Assembly (NCBI GenBank): GCA_964603725.1
Contig: CAZRWW010000003.1
Location: 1-64,000 of the forward strand
Length of the DNA stretch: 64,000 nt
Source: CAZDKK01 sp964603725
GTDB taxonomy: Bacteria > Eisenbacteria > RBG-16-71-46 > CAIMUX01 > WJJG01
Direction: 5' to 3'
Position numbers and translations under genes: made by a program. The notes beneath the pieces were generated by a model. It saw only the letters and a program-made list of their open reading frames with translations. It made no database searches and was not told the origin of the DNA. Below, one piece after another: positions 54,550-61,943 of this stretch (positions are counted from its first letter, which is position 1; the number at the start of each line of letters is the position of its first letter).

Positions 54550-56657
54550 CCTTCTCCCTCTTCGGAGCGGCTCGCCTTCCGGCCCCGCGCGCCGCTGGTC
54601 GAAATCCGCAGATCGGCGTACGACATCACCTCGATCATCTGCTCGAGCGGCTGCTCCAATCGCGGGTCCTGATGATTGCGCAGGACGACCTCCTTGGCGA
54701 AGAGCCTCGCCAGATAGCGCAGTTTCAGACGCGGGCGATCGGCCACCGCGCGGTAGTCACGATGCCCCGAGTTCACCTGCCAGCGCCCATCGGCCATCCG
54801 CGAGCGCCAGGATTCTCCGGGCTGATCGACGAGCTCCGGCTCGGGGATCCCCTCGGATGACCGGCGTCCGGGCAGTTCCTCCAGGATCTCGATCGGCACC
54901 TCGGCGGCGCAAGATCTCGAACCCGATGCAGCCTTGACGATCAGCAGCCCTTCGGCGGGCTCGTCGCCGGCGATGAGCGTGGCGCGCGCGATCGGACCGG
55001 CGGATGCGTGCACGTCCGTGACCTGGGCAAAGGGCCCGTTCACGATCCACTCGAACCCGACCTCCCCCTCGATCGGCCGGCCGGTCGCATCCACCGCGAT
55101 CGCTCTCACGCGCCGCCGGCCTCCGCAGGCGACACGCAGCTTGGGCGGCACCACCTGGACTGCCGCCAGCGGCCCGGGCGGCAGAAGCTCCTGATCGACC
55201 GGGAGGGCCAGCGCTTCATCGGCCTCATCCCAGCCTGCGTCGTCTTGGTCGAGCGAATCGGCATCGGGCAGGGCCGTGCCGGCGGAGTCGGCGGCCATGT
55301 CGGCGGCCACGGCGGCAGCCTCTCCCACGTTCCCCGGCCCCGTGCCGGCGGCTCCGGGCCCGAGCCCCGGCCCGCTCGGCCCCGCGCCCGCATCGCCCTC
55401 CTGCCCCACCGGGAGCATCGCGTAGGACGGCCGCTGCCGGTAGAAGTCGCGGAACGCGCGCTGCAGGTCGCGCAGGAGGAGCCGATCGATCTGCTCGCTG
55501 CGGCGCCGGTCGTAGCTCTCGAGCAGGCCGGCCAGCATCTTCTCGACCGGCCTGAGGGCGTGGACGAACGCCTCGGCCGCCTCATCGGGGATCACCCCGC
55601 GCCGCGATCCCGGAGCGACGTTGAAGCCGGGGAAATCGATCATGCCGGTCAGGCGCGGATCAGTCCACGGCGCGCGGTCGAGATCGAGCACGCCCAGCTC
55701 GTGGAAACCCTCCGCCACCAGCGTCCCGGACGCATACACACCAATCCCCTCGCCGTCGCCGTTTTGGGCGGCAGTCCCCGTGTAGTAGATCTCGACGCGG
55801 ATGGGTGGATGGTCGGGGACGTGGATGGTATCGAGGCCCTCGATCCGCTCGCCCAAGAATCTCCGCGGTTGCACAAGGATCCTCTTGCGGGCCCGCCCGC
55901 GCGCAATCCGATCCTCGACCAGCAGCTCCACGTCCCGCGCGAGGAGCTGTCCGCGCAGCTCGACCGCGAGGTAGTCCGCGGCCCGGCTGGCGACCAGGAT
56001 GCGCGCGGCCTCGGGATGCAGCCCCGAGACGATGACCTCGGTCCAGCGCTCCTCGAACGGCAACCGCAGGCGCAGGGGTTCGACGCGATACTCGGGCCGA
56101 TCGCGATAGAGGATGAGTCGGTGCGCCTTCTGGCCGGGGATGGAGCTGCGCATCTCGAGCGACTCGCCCAGGCACCAGAAACCGAGCAGGCCGATCCCGT
56201 ACTGCCCCTGGGTCATGAGCGCCAGGCGCTCGCGCGGGGAGAGCGAGCGCTTGCGGCTGTGGCCGATGTGGGTGGCGATGTACTTGAGGGCCTCGGGGCG
56301 GCCCATCTCCGGGATGACGCCCAGGCCGTCGTCGAAGATGCGCAGGCAGAGCGCGCCCTTCTGGCGGAAACGGCTCACGTGAACGCGCGTGGCCGCGGCG
56401 TCCAGGCTGTTCTGGACGAGCTCTGCCAGCGCCTTGCGCGGATCGGTCTGGCTGAAGGCCACCCAGCGGATCAGCTCGAAGGGATCATGGGCGCGCACGC
56501 GACCCTTGACCACGCTGCGGTCCACCGCCGTCTTGCGGGCCGCCGTCGTCTTGCGGGCCGCCGTCTCGCGGGCCGCCGTCGTGGTGCGGGCCGCCGTCTC
56601 GCGGGCCGCCCGGCGGCGCGGGGGCTGGTCGGATCCCTCGGTCTTGCGTCTGGGCAT
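54546..56657 (-). CDS. GHKL (Hsp90-like) ATPase with basic repeat tail and Ig-like domain
   Basis: 703 residues. A lysine/arginine/alanine/threonine repeat region (about 15-45) precedes a GHKL ATPase: ALAELVQNSLDA (Glu79, Asn83), FDDGLGV (109-113), GQYGIGLLGFW. Middle: linker rich in glycine and alanine. Residues about 520-620 resemble an Ig-like fold (LRVACGGRRRVRAIAVDATG). The C-terminus has RPRLKLRYLARLFAKEVVL. GHKL proteins bind ATP and dimerise, and are often linked to DNA in MutL/MORC-like groups. It comes first in an operon with the SNF2 gene, which starts at its stop. Confidence 0.75.
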   Translation of the reverse strand: MPRRKTEGSDQPPRRRAARETAARTTTAARETAARKTTAARKTAVDRSVVKGRVRAHDPFELIRWVAFSQTDPRKALAELVQNSLDAAATRVHVSRFRQKGALCLRIFDDGLGVIPEMGRPEALKYIATHIGHSRKRSLSPRERLALMTQGQYGIGLLGFWCLGESLEMRSSIPGQKAHRLILYRDRPEYRVEPLRLRLPFEERWTEVIVSGLHPEAARILVASRAADYLAVELRGQLLARDVELLVEDRIARGRARKRILVQPRRFLGERIEGLDTIHVPDHPPIRVEIYYTGTAAQNGDGEGIGVYASGTLVAEGFHELGVLDLDRAPWTDPRLTGMIDFPGFNVAPGSRRGVIPDEAAEAFVHALRPVEKMLAGLLESYDRRRSEQIDRLLLRDLQRAFRDFYRQRPSYAMLPVGQEGDAGAGPSGPGLGPGAAGTGPGNVGEAAAVAADMAADSAGTALPDADSLDQDDAGWDEADEALALPVDQELLPPGPLAAVQVVPPKLRVACGGRRRVRAIAVDATGRPIEGEVGFEWIVNGPFAQVTDVHASAGPIARATLIAGDEPAEGLLIVKAASGSRSCAAEVPIEILEELPGRRSSEGIPEPELVDQPGESWRSRMADGRWQVNSGHRDYRAVADRPRLKLRYLARLFAKEVVLRNHQDPRLEQPLEQMIEVMSYADLRISTSGARGRKASRSEEGEG
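56521..56610 (-). repeat. Degenerate tandem repeat coding basic Ala/Arg tail
   Basis: The 13-mer GCGGGCCGCCGTC recurs about every 15-18 bases on the plus strand near 56535, 56553, 56568, 56585 and 56600. It codes for repeats such as AARETAAR and AARKTTAAR at the N-terminus of the GHKL protein. It resembles histone H1- or AlgP-like DNA-binding tails. Confidence 0.7.
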
Positions 56658-56811
56658 CGTGGACTCGCGTCTCCCGGGTTGACGGCTGCAGGCACGGCCC
56701 GTTCGGGCGCAATGCCTTGGGTCGGTGGAGGCTAGCAGGTTGGCGGGGGGGACGGCAAGGGGGGGCGCGGCTCTTGGGGCCCGACAGAGACTGGTTCGAC
56801 GATGAACGTCA

Positions 56812-57139
56812 TCATCGAGGCTTGACGGGCAGTGTGCGGATACGGATACGAGAACCGGTTACGACAATGATGGCACCGCTGAGCAGCACCTCTTCCAGCT
56901 GCGGAAGATACTCAAGGAGCACATCGGCTTGCCGGTCGGGCCGTCGCTCAATGTCCCCCCGAAGTGGAATGAAAGAGGGCCTGGGGTACTATTCGATCCT
57001 ATCGCGCCGCCAGCTCGATAACTTGCACATCCGGTGCTGATTGCATACCCCGATCGCGTACGTGGACGGCATCGTGCCCGACCGCAGCCAGTCTGCTGGC
57101 AACCGCAGGCGAGAGAGCGTTATCGACCAAGAACCTCAT
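56812..57139 (-). pseudogene. Broken DUF5615 (PIN-like) toxin
   Basis: From ATG 57139: MRFLVDNALSPAVASRLAAV, then VRDRGMQSAPDVQVIELAAR, then TAG where homologues have a glutamate codon. After the stop, DRIV is followed by loss of the SADTDFG core and a frame change. The C-terminus RGDIERRPDRQADVLLEYLP and later GAIIVVTGSRIRIRTLPV continue in another frame to TGA at 56812. So it has a nonsense change and a frame-shifting deletion. Its antitoxin gene upstream is intact and overlaps by ATGA. Confidence 0.75.
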
Positions 57140-57363
57140 GTTCCCGTCCGCGGCAACTCACGTTCTCGCACCGCTTCTGCGGCGAATCTCAGTGCCTCGC
57201 GAATGTCCTCGGCTTCGAGATCTGGGTACGCGGCCAGGATTTCCTCAGACGTCATACCCTCAGCAACCATGGCCACGATCGTGGCAATGGGAATTCGAAG
57301 CCCCCGGATGCACGGAACACCGTTCATCTGCAGAGGATTGACTGTGATGCGCGTGAATGCCAT
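57136..57363 (-). CDS. DUF433 antitoxin-like protein
   Basis: 75 residues from ATG 57363. MAFTRITVNPLQMNGVPCIR, IPIATIVAMVAEGMTSEEIL and AEDIREALRFAAEAV are the DUF433 pattern. DUF433 genes pair with DUF5615 toxins. It has a GAGGAG ribosome site. The partner downstream is broken, so this antitoxin is now solitary. A second intact pair is at 60762-61345. Confidence 0.82.
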   Translation of the reverse strand: MAFTRITVNPLQMNGVPCIRGLRIPIATIVAMVAEGMTSEEILAAYPDLEAEDIREALRFAAEAVRERELPRTGT

Positions 57364-57512
57364 AGGCCCCTCTCCTCGGTCTCGCAATTGCTCAGGCCCG
57401 AGCAGTGTAGAGCGGACAGCCAAGCTCGCGCCACTCCCGCGTACCCTGTCTCTCAACTGCATATACTGGAAGACATTGGCACCTATGCCGAGCGTTGGGG
57501 GGAGCGGGTAGT

Positions 57513-57770
57513 ATGGAAGCCCAGGCGCTCGATACCACCAAGCTGGTTGCGATCTGTCGGGCCAATGATGCCGAAATGGTCGCCCTCTTTGGCTCCATGG
57601 CTCGGGGCGATGCTTCGGTCGACAGCGACGTCGACTTGCTTGTCCGCTTCTCCCGAGGCAAGAGCCTGCTCGCTCTGATCCGGCTCGAAAGGGTGCTGTC
57701 GACCGCCCGCTTTGTCGAGGGGCCTCCTGGCGGCGTTGGCACCCCCGGCTCACCAGAGGAAGGGGGTTGA
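57513..57770 (+). CDS. MNT-type nucleotidyltransferase, C-terminally altered
   Basis: 85 residues from ATG 57513. GSMARGDASVDSDVDLLVRF is the minimal-nucleotidyltransferase signature. In MNT-HEPN modules this antitoxin AMPylates the HEPN toxin. The usual C-terminal part (about 15 residues with KVDLV) is replaced by EGPPGGVGTPGSPEEGG, which suggests a frame change at about residue 65. No HEPN gene follows. Activity is doubtful. Confidence 0.65.
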   Translation: MEAQALDTTKLVAICRANDAEMVALFGSMARGDASVDSDVDLLVRFSRGKSLLALIRLERVLSTARFVEGPPGGVGTPGSPEEGG

Positions 57771-57821
57771 CAATCGATCGCAATTTTGCGAACATAATGA
57801 GGATTCAATGCCCAGAACTGA

Positions 57822-57926
57822 CATCATCAGGTTCGTGCGAAGTGCCGCATCAGAATCGAAAGACTGGCCGAACTGGGCCATGAGCTGCGCAGACCGGAGG
57901 CCGATTGCCTGATGCGCAAGGAGTGA
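57822..57926 (+). pseudogene. Relic of a HigB/Gp49-like (RelE-type) toxin
   Basis: An open stretch ending TGA 57924-57926 reads RAKCRIRIERLAELGHELRR followed by PEADCL. This is the characteristic middle of phage Gp49-like/HigB toxins. The frame has a TGA at 57819-57821 just before it, and the end (MRKE, stop) lacks the C-terminal half. It stands immediately before an intact Xre-type gene, in the order expected for HigB-HigA. Confidence 0.6.
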
Positions 57927-57931
57927 TCGCG

Positions 57932-58261
57932 ATGGCGACGCGAGCAAGAAAGGCGACCCGAGACGCAATCGACATCATCGACAGGCGTTTCTTCCGCGGT
58001 GGAAGGGCACAGGCCGAGCTTGAGGAGGCACGCGCAGCTGCGCATGTCGCCCGGCAGATCTATCGCCTACGGACAAAGGCGGGCCTCTCCCAGCGCGAAC
58101 TTGCGAAGTTGGTGGGGACCACCGCGAGTGTGATCTGCAGACTCGAGGACGAAGACTACCGGGGTCATTCTCTGACCATGCTCAGAAGGATCGCCGCGGC
58201 CCTCGGCAGGTGCGTTGAGATACGGTTCGTTGCCATCGGAGGGAAACGAAGGACGGCGTAG
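57932..58261 (+). CDS. Xre-family antitoxin (HigA-like)
   Basis: 109 residues from ATG 57932, with AAGGAG eight bases upstream. The helix-turn-helix is RTKAGLSQRELAKLVGTTAS followed by VICRLE. It would repress its own promoter and bind the HigB partner. The partner upstream is only a fragment, so the gene is an orphan antitoxin. Confidence 0.8.
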   Translation: MATRARKATRDAIDIIDRRFFRGGRAQAELEEARAAAHVARQIYRLRTKAGLSQRELAKLVGTTASVICRLEDEDYRGHSLTMLRRIAAALGRCVEIRFVAIGGKRRTA

Positions 58262-58322
58262 TCCAGCTCTTGGGAACGCCGCGTGAGTTGGCCGGCGTCG
58301 GCGCACTTCACCGCGCCGGAGG

Positions 58323-58370
58323 TTACTCCCTCTCCACCCGCATACCGTCCACCCACACCGTGGACGCCTC
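58323..58370 (-). pseudogene. Short duplicate of the VanZ-CBM gene's 3' end
   Basis: Minus strand reads EASTVWVDGMRVERE then stop, nearly identical to the end of the protein at 59236 (EAFTVWIDGMRVERE). A TAG lies two codons upstream. This is the remnant of a second copy or a partial duplication. Confidence 0.6.
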
Positions 58371-58586
58371 CTAGAGCCAGGCTGGACTTGAGGGCTACAT
58401 TTGGGAGCCTGGTGTTCTTCGATGACCAACACATTGGCATGCAATTGGCTACTGGCAATAGATGGTGATCCCAGCGGCAGCAGCGGTGTGGCACATGACA
58501 GGGCGGGACGTTGCTTGAAGCTCCACCTTGTCTATTGACGGGAACCCATTCTGCCGAACAAAGTAAAGGGCGAGTAAGTGAAAAAC

Positions 58587-58648
58587 GGCCCGGTCATTCG
58601 TCCTTGATCGAAGCGCCCTGGCTTGCCAGGACCACGAATGATCGGGCC
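58587..58648. repeat. Nested inverted repeats, terminator-like
   Basis: GGCCCGGTCATTCGT (58587-58601) and ACGAATGATCGGGCC (58634-58648) pair with one mismatch. Inside is CCTGGC-TT-GCCAGG. It has A residues before and a T-rich run after, so it could be a transcription terminator acting in either direction. It could also be an insertion footprint. Confidence 0.55.
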
Positions 58649-58797
58649 TTTCTATTGTTGTTGTGGTGGTCACCGGGGACAGCGATCTGGTGCCGGCCTT
58701 CAAGTTCGCGCGTCGCGAGGGGCTGCGCATCTACCTTGACCACCTCGGTCATGGCGTGCGAAGAGAGCTTCGAGCCCATGCGGATCTTGTCCTATAG
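58642..58797 (+). pseudogene. C-terminal fragment of a NYN-domain protein
   Basis: An open stretch from a TGA at 58641 to TAG 58797 reads VVVVVTGDSDLVPAFKFARR and then EGLRIYLDHLGHGVRREL. This matches the C-terminus of NYN (LabA-like PIN-fold) nucleases, with the catalytic GDSDL. The N-terminus is missing and the nested hairpin lies where it should be. Confidence 0.6.
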
Positions 58798-58815
58798 ACC
58801 AGGTCTAAGAACTCC

Positions 58816-58893
58816 GTGAAGATGCTGTTCTGGGTGGGGTCGTTGTTGGACGACCTGAGGCGATTTCCCGCGCGGGCGAGGAGCAGATCCGAC
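58816..58893 (+). pseudogene. N-terminal fragment of a HigB-like toxin
   Basis: GTG 58816: VKMLFWVGSLLDDLRRFP followed by ARARSR. This is the start of phage-related HigB/Gp49 toxins (WVGSSLDDLRxFP type). It runs in frame into the antitoxin gene with no intervening stop, so the rest of the toxin was deleted. A fused product is possible but the antitoxin has its own start. Confidence 0.6.
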
Positions 58894-59199
58894 ATGAGAA
58901 CAAGCATCAGCCGGTCGCGAGGTAATGTCTTCGCCGATCTGGGATTCGACGTGGAGGAAGCCGAGCATCTACGAATCCGAGCAGCGCTGATGGCCGAGGT
59001 TCGCCGGCTGATAGAAGAGCGCGGGCTGACCCAGATGGCGGCAGCGAAGCTTTTCCGCACCACGCAGCCACGCGTGAGCAACTTGGTGCGAGGACGCATC
59101 GACCTGTTCAGCATCGATGCGCTCGTGGAAATGCTCGCCCGAGCGGGTCTGCGCGTCCAGCTCGCGCTGTCTCATCGGCGGAGAAGAAGAAGCGCATAG
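58894..59199 (+). CDS. Xre-family antitoxin (HigA2-like)
   Basis: 101 residues from ATG 58894, with GAGGAG (58879-58884) nine bases upstream. FADLGFDVEEAEHLRIRAAL then RGLTQMAAAKLFRTTQPRVS and LVRGRI: a helix-turn-helix of the HigA2 type, which normally follows a HigB toxin. Here only the toxin's first residues survive. Likely an orphan DNA-binding repressor. Confidence 0.78.
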   Translation: MRTSISRSRGNVFADLGFDVEEAEHLRIRAALMAEVRRLIEERGLTQMAAAKLFRTTQPRVSNLVRGRIDLFSIDALVEMLARAGLRVQLALSHRRRRRSA

Positions 59200-59235
59200 C
59201 GCCGCGCTCAGAAGCCTACACGGCTTGATTGAACG

Positions 59236-60237
59236 TCACTCCCTCTCCACCCGCATCCCATCAATCCACACCGTGAACGCCTCTTTCGGCCGCACCGCGA
59301 ACAACACCACGCCCTGCACGCGCGCCATGTCCATCGCTCGTTCGCGCGGCGCCTGTTCGACGTCGGCCAGGGGGATCGCGATCCGGTTGGCGCCGGGTTG
59401 GATCACGAGCTTGCGATTGAACCGATCGGCGTAGGCGTTGTTGTGGTGCGCGTCGTCGATCCGCACGACCAGTGCGACCGGATCTTCCAGCTCCGAGTAC
59501 ACCTCGAAGACCAGCCGGTCATAGCCGCGCCAGTCGGGGTAGGGCTCGTTGATGATCAGCGCGGGGTACACGGCGGGGGAGAAGGTGATCCGTGCGACCC
59601 GGCCACCGGCGTCCCGGACCCAGCCTGCCGGTGCAGGTCCGCGCTCTAGCTCCGCATCCCGGGCGTGGACGAATGTGCGCTCCCACGCGTCCTCGAAGTC
59701 GCAGATCATGGGGAAGGCCGCGTTGCGCTTCACATAGGCGATCGCGGTCCGCGCGACCGGCGTGAGAGCGATCGCCAGGAGCGCCACTGCCAGGAAGCCG
59801 GCGAGCGCCCGCCAGGGCCGGCCGGCGATTGCCCGCCGTGGCTGGCCAGCGGCGGCACGCGGGATGACGCGCTGATCGAAGCTCAGGGCGGCCAGCAGGA
59901 AGCCCGCGGCCGCGAGCGCATCGCGGCCGAAGTCGCCGAGGTTGCCGTCGCCCAGTCCCAGCGCCTGCAGCATCTCGGCCAGAGCGCCGAGCGCCAGGGT
60001 CACCCCCAACGCGAGGAGGTAGTGCCACAGATGCGGGCGCCCCGGACGGCTGCCAAAGGTCACCGAGGCGTACAGGACGGCCAGGGCGACCAGGCCGTAG
60101 AGCGGCACGTGTCCCGCGTCGAACACCGCCGACATGAGCAGGCTGCCCCGCGGGCAGCGGACGAGCACCTGTACGGCGACCCCGAGGGCCGCCGCGCCGA
60201 GCAGGATCGCTGCGCGTGTGGGGCGTGATATCGTCAT
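59236..60237 (-). CDS. VanZ-like membrane protein with C-terminal carbohydrate-binding-like domain
   Basis: 333 residues from ATG 60237. The frame is open to 60402 but homology starts here. N-terminal VanZ-like helices (about 8-130; FGRDALAAAGFLLAAL). After another helix, residues 175-333 resemble a galactose-binding-like (CBM11) domain: CDFEDAWERTF, DRLVFEVYSELEDPVALVVR, FTVWIDGMRVERE. It would be membrane-bound with the domain outside. It follows a CopG-like antitoxin gene after 14 bases. Role unknown. Confidence 0.75.
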   Translation of the reverse strand: MTISRPTRAAILLGAAALGVAVQVLVRCPRGSLLMSAVFDAGHVPLYGLVALAVLYASVTFGSRPGRPHLWHYLLALGVTLALGALAEMLQALGLGDGNLGDFGRDALAAAGFLLAALSFDQRVIPRAAAGQPRRAIAGRPWRALAGFLAVALLAIALTPVARTAIAYVKRNAAFPMICDFEDAWERTFVHARDAELERGPAPAGWVRDAGGRVARITFSPAVYPALIINEPYPDWRGYDRLVFEVYSELEDPVALVVRIDDAHHNNAYADRFNRKLVIQPGANRIAIPLADVEQAPRERAMDMARVQGVVLFAVRPKEAFTVWIDGMRVERE

Positions 60238-60251
60238 CGCGGACCTGCGCG

Positions 60252-60500
60252 TCAACCGCGGCGAGCCCTGCGGGAGGGTGGCTGCGGGCGCTTGTTGGCG
60301 AGGTTCTTCAGAGCCAGCAGAAGCCCCAAGGGCAGCCGAAACGAGATGGTCTCGGTCGAAGGCTTCAGGTTCGGAAACACCCCGGCCTTGGCGTGACTCC
60401 AATCGGCGTAGTCCGCCGTGTCATGCGTCTCCCAGAACACGCGTTCCTCGGCTTCGGACTCAAAGCGCGGAATCGTCTTCAGCCGCTTCCGCTTGGGCAT
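60252..60500 (-). CDS. CopG/BrnA-like antitoxin, C-terminus altered
   Basis: 82 residues from ATG 60500 with GGAG upstream. MPKRKRLKTIPRFESEAEER, then SFRLPLGLLLALKNLANKR is the family pattern. The usual end after NKR (PYQSLLKVF type) is replaced by PQPPSRRARRG, which suggests a frame change or recombination. No toxin gene (BrnT-like) lies upstream in 60501-60761. Confidence 0.65.
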   Translation of the reverse strand: MPKRKRLKTIPRFESEAEERVFWETHDTADYADWSHAKAGVFPNLKPSTETISFRLPLGLLLALKNLANKRPQPPSRRARRG

Positions 60501-60761
60501 GGAATCTCCTCTCCCGCCGGCTCATCGCCCTGGCGCATATAGCGCGCAGTCGGGAACCCCTCAACGTGAAAATCACCGCGAGCACACGACCCCGATGGGC
60601 CTGGCCTGTTCCAGCGCAAGGCATCGAGTTGGATGAAGCTGGCAGGCCGGGAGCTTGGCGGTAAGGGAACGGTCGGCGGATTCCGGCCGTGCAGGTCTGC
60701 GTTTGGAGCGCGGATTGGACATGTTCGCTGACTTCTGCCTCGGCCTCACAGCCATATCTGC

Positions 60762-61112
60762 TCAAGGCATGCGGATTCGGATCGCTCGCACCGTGATGAC
60801 GGTAAACGACCCCTTCATTTCGTCCGCATGCTCTCGTACTGCAGTGGTGACGATGGATGCCTTCTGGCATGATGGAACTCCCGCCAGGCGAATCAGCACG
60901 ACGCCTGCGGAGGCGCGCCCCTGGCGATACACAAGTTCTCCGAAGTCCTTGTCGGCCGTCAGCAGCAGCGCGGACTCGTTTGAGGCCAGGGTCAGTACTT
61001 GCTCGTCGGACGCCCGAGGAATGGATTCGGGCACGTAGACGACGTGATAGCCGTCCGCCCTCAGGGCTGCAACGATCTGCCGATCGATGTTTTCATCCGC
61101 GACCCACTTCAC
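60762..61112 (-). CDS. DUF5615 PIN-like toxin
   Basis: 116 residues from GTG 61112. MKWVADENIDRQIVAALRAD, LLLTADKDFGELV and VVLIRLAGVP are the DUF5615 (Mut7-C/PIN-like) pattern with the acidic residues kept. It overlaps the DUF433 gene by four bases (GTGA). It is the intact version of the pair broken at 56812-57363. Confidence 0.82.
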   Translation of the reverse strand: MKWVADENIDRQIVAALRADGYHVVYVPESIPRASDEQVLTLASNESALLLTADKDFGELVYRQGRASAGVVLIRLAGVPSCQKASIVTTAVREHADEMKGSFTVITVRAIRIRMP

Positions 61113-61345
61113 GCCGCGGTACCTTTGACGGGGTAGACACGGTCGCTGCGGAGAATGTCAGCGGCGAAGGCGATGGCGGCCTGAATACCCTCGCGGGTCA
61201 GTGCCGGATGGGCGCCAAGCAGTTCTTCCATCGATTCGCCTGCAGCGAGCTTGTCGAGGATGAGTTCGACGGTGATCCGCGTACCGGCGACGATCGGCTT
61301 TCCAAGTGCGATCCGCGGATCCGACACGATGAGGTTGTTGTCCAT
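61109..61345 (-). CDS. DUF433 antitoxin-like protein
   Basis: 78 residues from ATG 61345, with GGAG about nine bases upstream. MDNNLIVSDPRIALGKPIVA, GTRITVELILDKLAAGESME and REGIQAAIAFAADIL are DUF433 features. It heads a two-gene operon with the DUF5615 toxin. The frame stays open upstream to 61426 but homology begins here. Confidence 0.85.
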   Translation of the reverse strand: MDNNLIVSDPRIALGKPIVAGTRITVELILDKLAAGESMEELLGAHPALTREGIQAAIAFAADILRSDRVYPVKGTAA

Positions 61346-61866
61346 ATCCGCTCTCCCACGGGGATGCCGCCCCAGCAGCGGTGCGGGGAAGGCAATACAA
61401 CTTCGCCAATCAGGGTATCGGGCCATCAGGCCTTATGCAATCCCCTGGTCCGCATAGCTAGCTCACAGTGACATAAACAGATACCGCCTCGCAAGGGGGT
61501 TCGGATCATGCGTTGGAATCATCTTCGGCTGGGCCTCTCATGGTGGCGTGGCGTTGCATCGGAGGCAGAATCCTGCAATCACCGGACGGTGCCTGGCAGT
61601 GCCTCGCCGAGGCCTCTTCGGCCGCGCCGCCACGGTAACGTATCCTTGAGAACGCCCCTACGCTGACTGCAGAGGGGCTCCGAGCCGTCTTTGCCTACGC
61701 CGCACAAGTCCTGGGCGAGGAAGCCATCTAGGAGGACCGAGTCCTATCAATGTGGCCACGATGCGGAAGATCAGGGACAGCCTCAGCCGTCGTCTCAAGG
61801 GCATGTCGTTCGATCAGCAGAAGCGCGAGATGCAAGAGATGGCCAAGCGGAAACGCCCCGCGCGCC
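61346..61866. other. 520-base spacer with toxin-antitoxin debris
   Basis: Holds a DUF433 relic (61639-61731) and the start of a doubtful small gene at 61761. The first 290 bases should carry the promoter of the DUF433/DUF5615 pair; no clear boxes were seen. Confidence 0.5.
61639..61731 (+). pseudogene. C-terminal relic of a third DUF433 gene
   Basis: After a TAA at 61636-61638, the frame reads RILENAPTLTAEGLRAVFAY and AAQVLGEEAI, then TAG. This is the standard C-terminus of DUF433 proteins. The N-terminus and any DUF5615 partner are gone. Confidence 0.6.
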
Positions 61867-61943
61867 CTACTGCACCGCCGCGAGCACATGCTCCAGCGCC
61901 TGCTTCTCGGGCACCGCGCCGACGAATTCGACCGTCTCGTTGA
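61761..61943 (+). CDS. Small possible ORF, uncertain
   Basis: ATG 61761 (GTG 61752 would add three residues) gives about 60 residues, MRKIRDSLSRRLKGMSFDQQ followed by KREMQEM. It resembles small helical proteins seen near toxin-antitoxin genes. Its second half overlaps the oxidoreductase gene on the other strand and is low-complexity. It may be a fragment. Confidence 0.3.
   Translation: MRKIRDSLSRRLKGMSFDQQKREMQEMAKRKRPARPTAPPRAHAPAPASRAPRRRIRPSR

Noticed and set aside
55008..56735. Open frame of about 570 codons on the plus strand
   Set aside because: Antisense of the GHKL gene; no domain and skewed composition.
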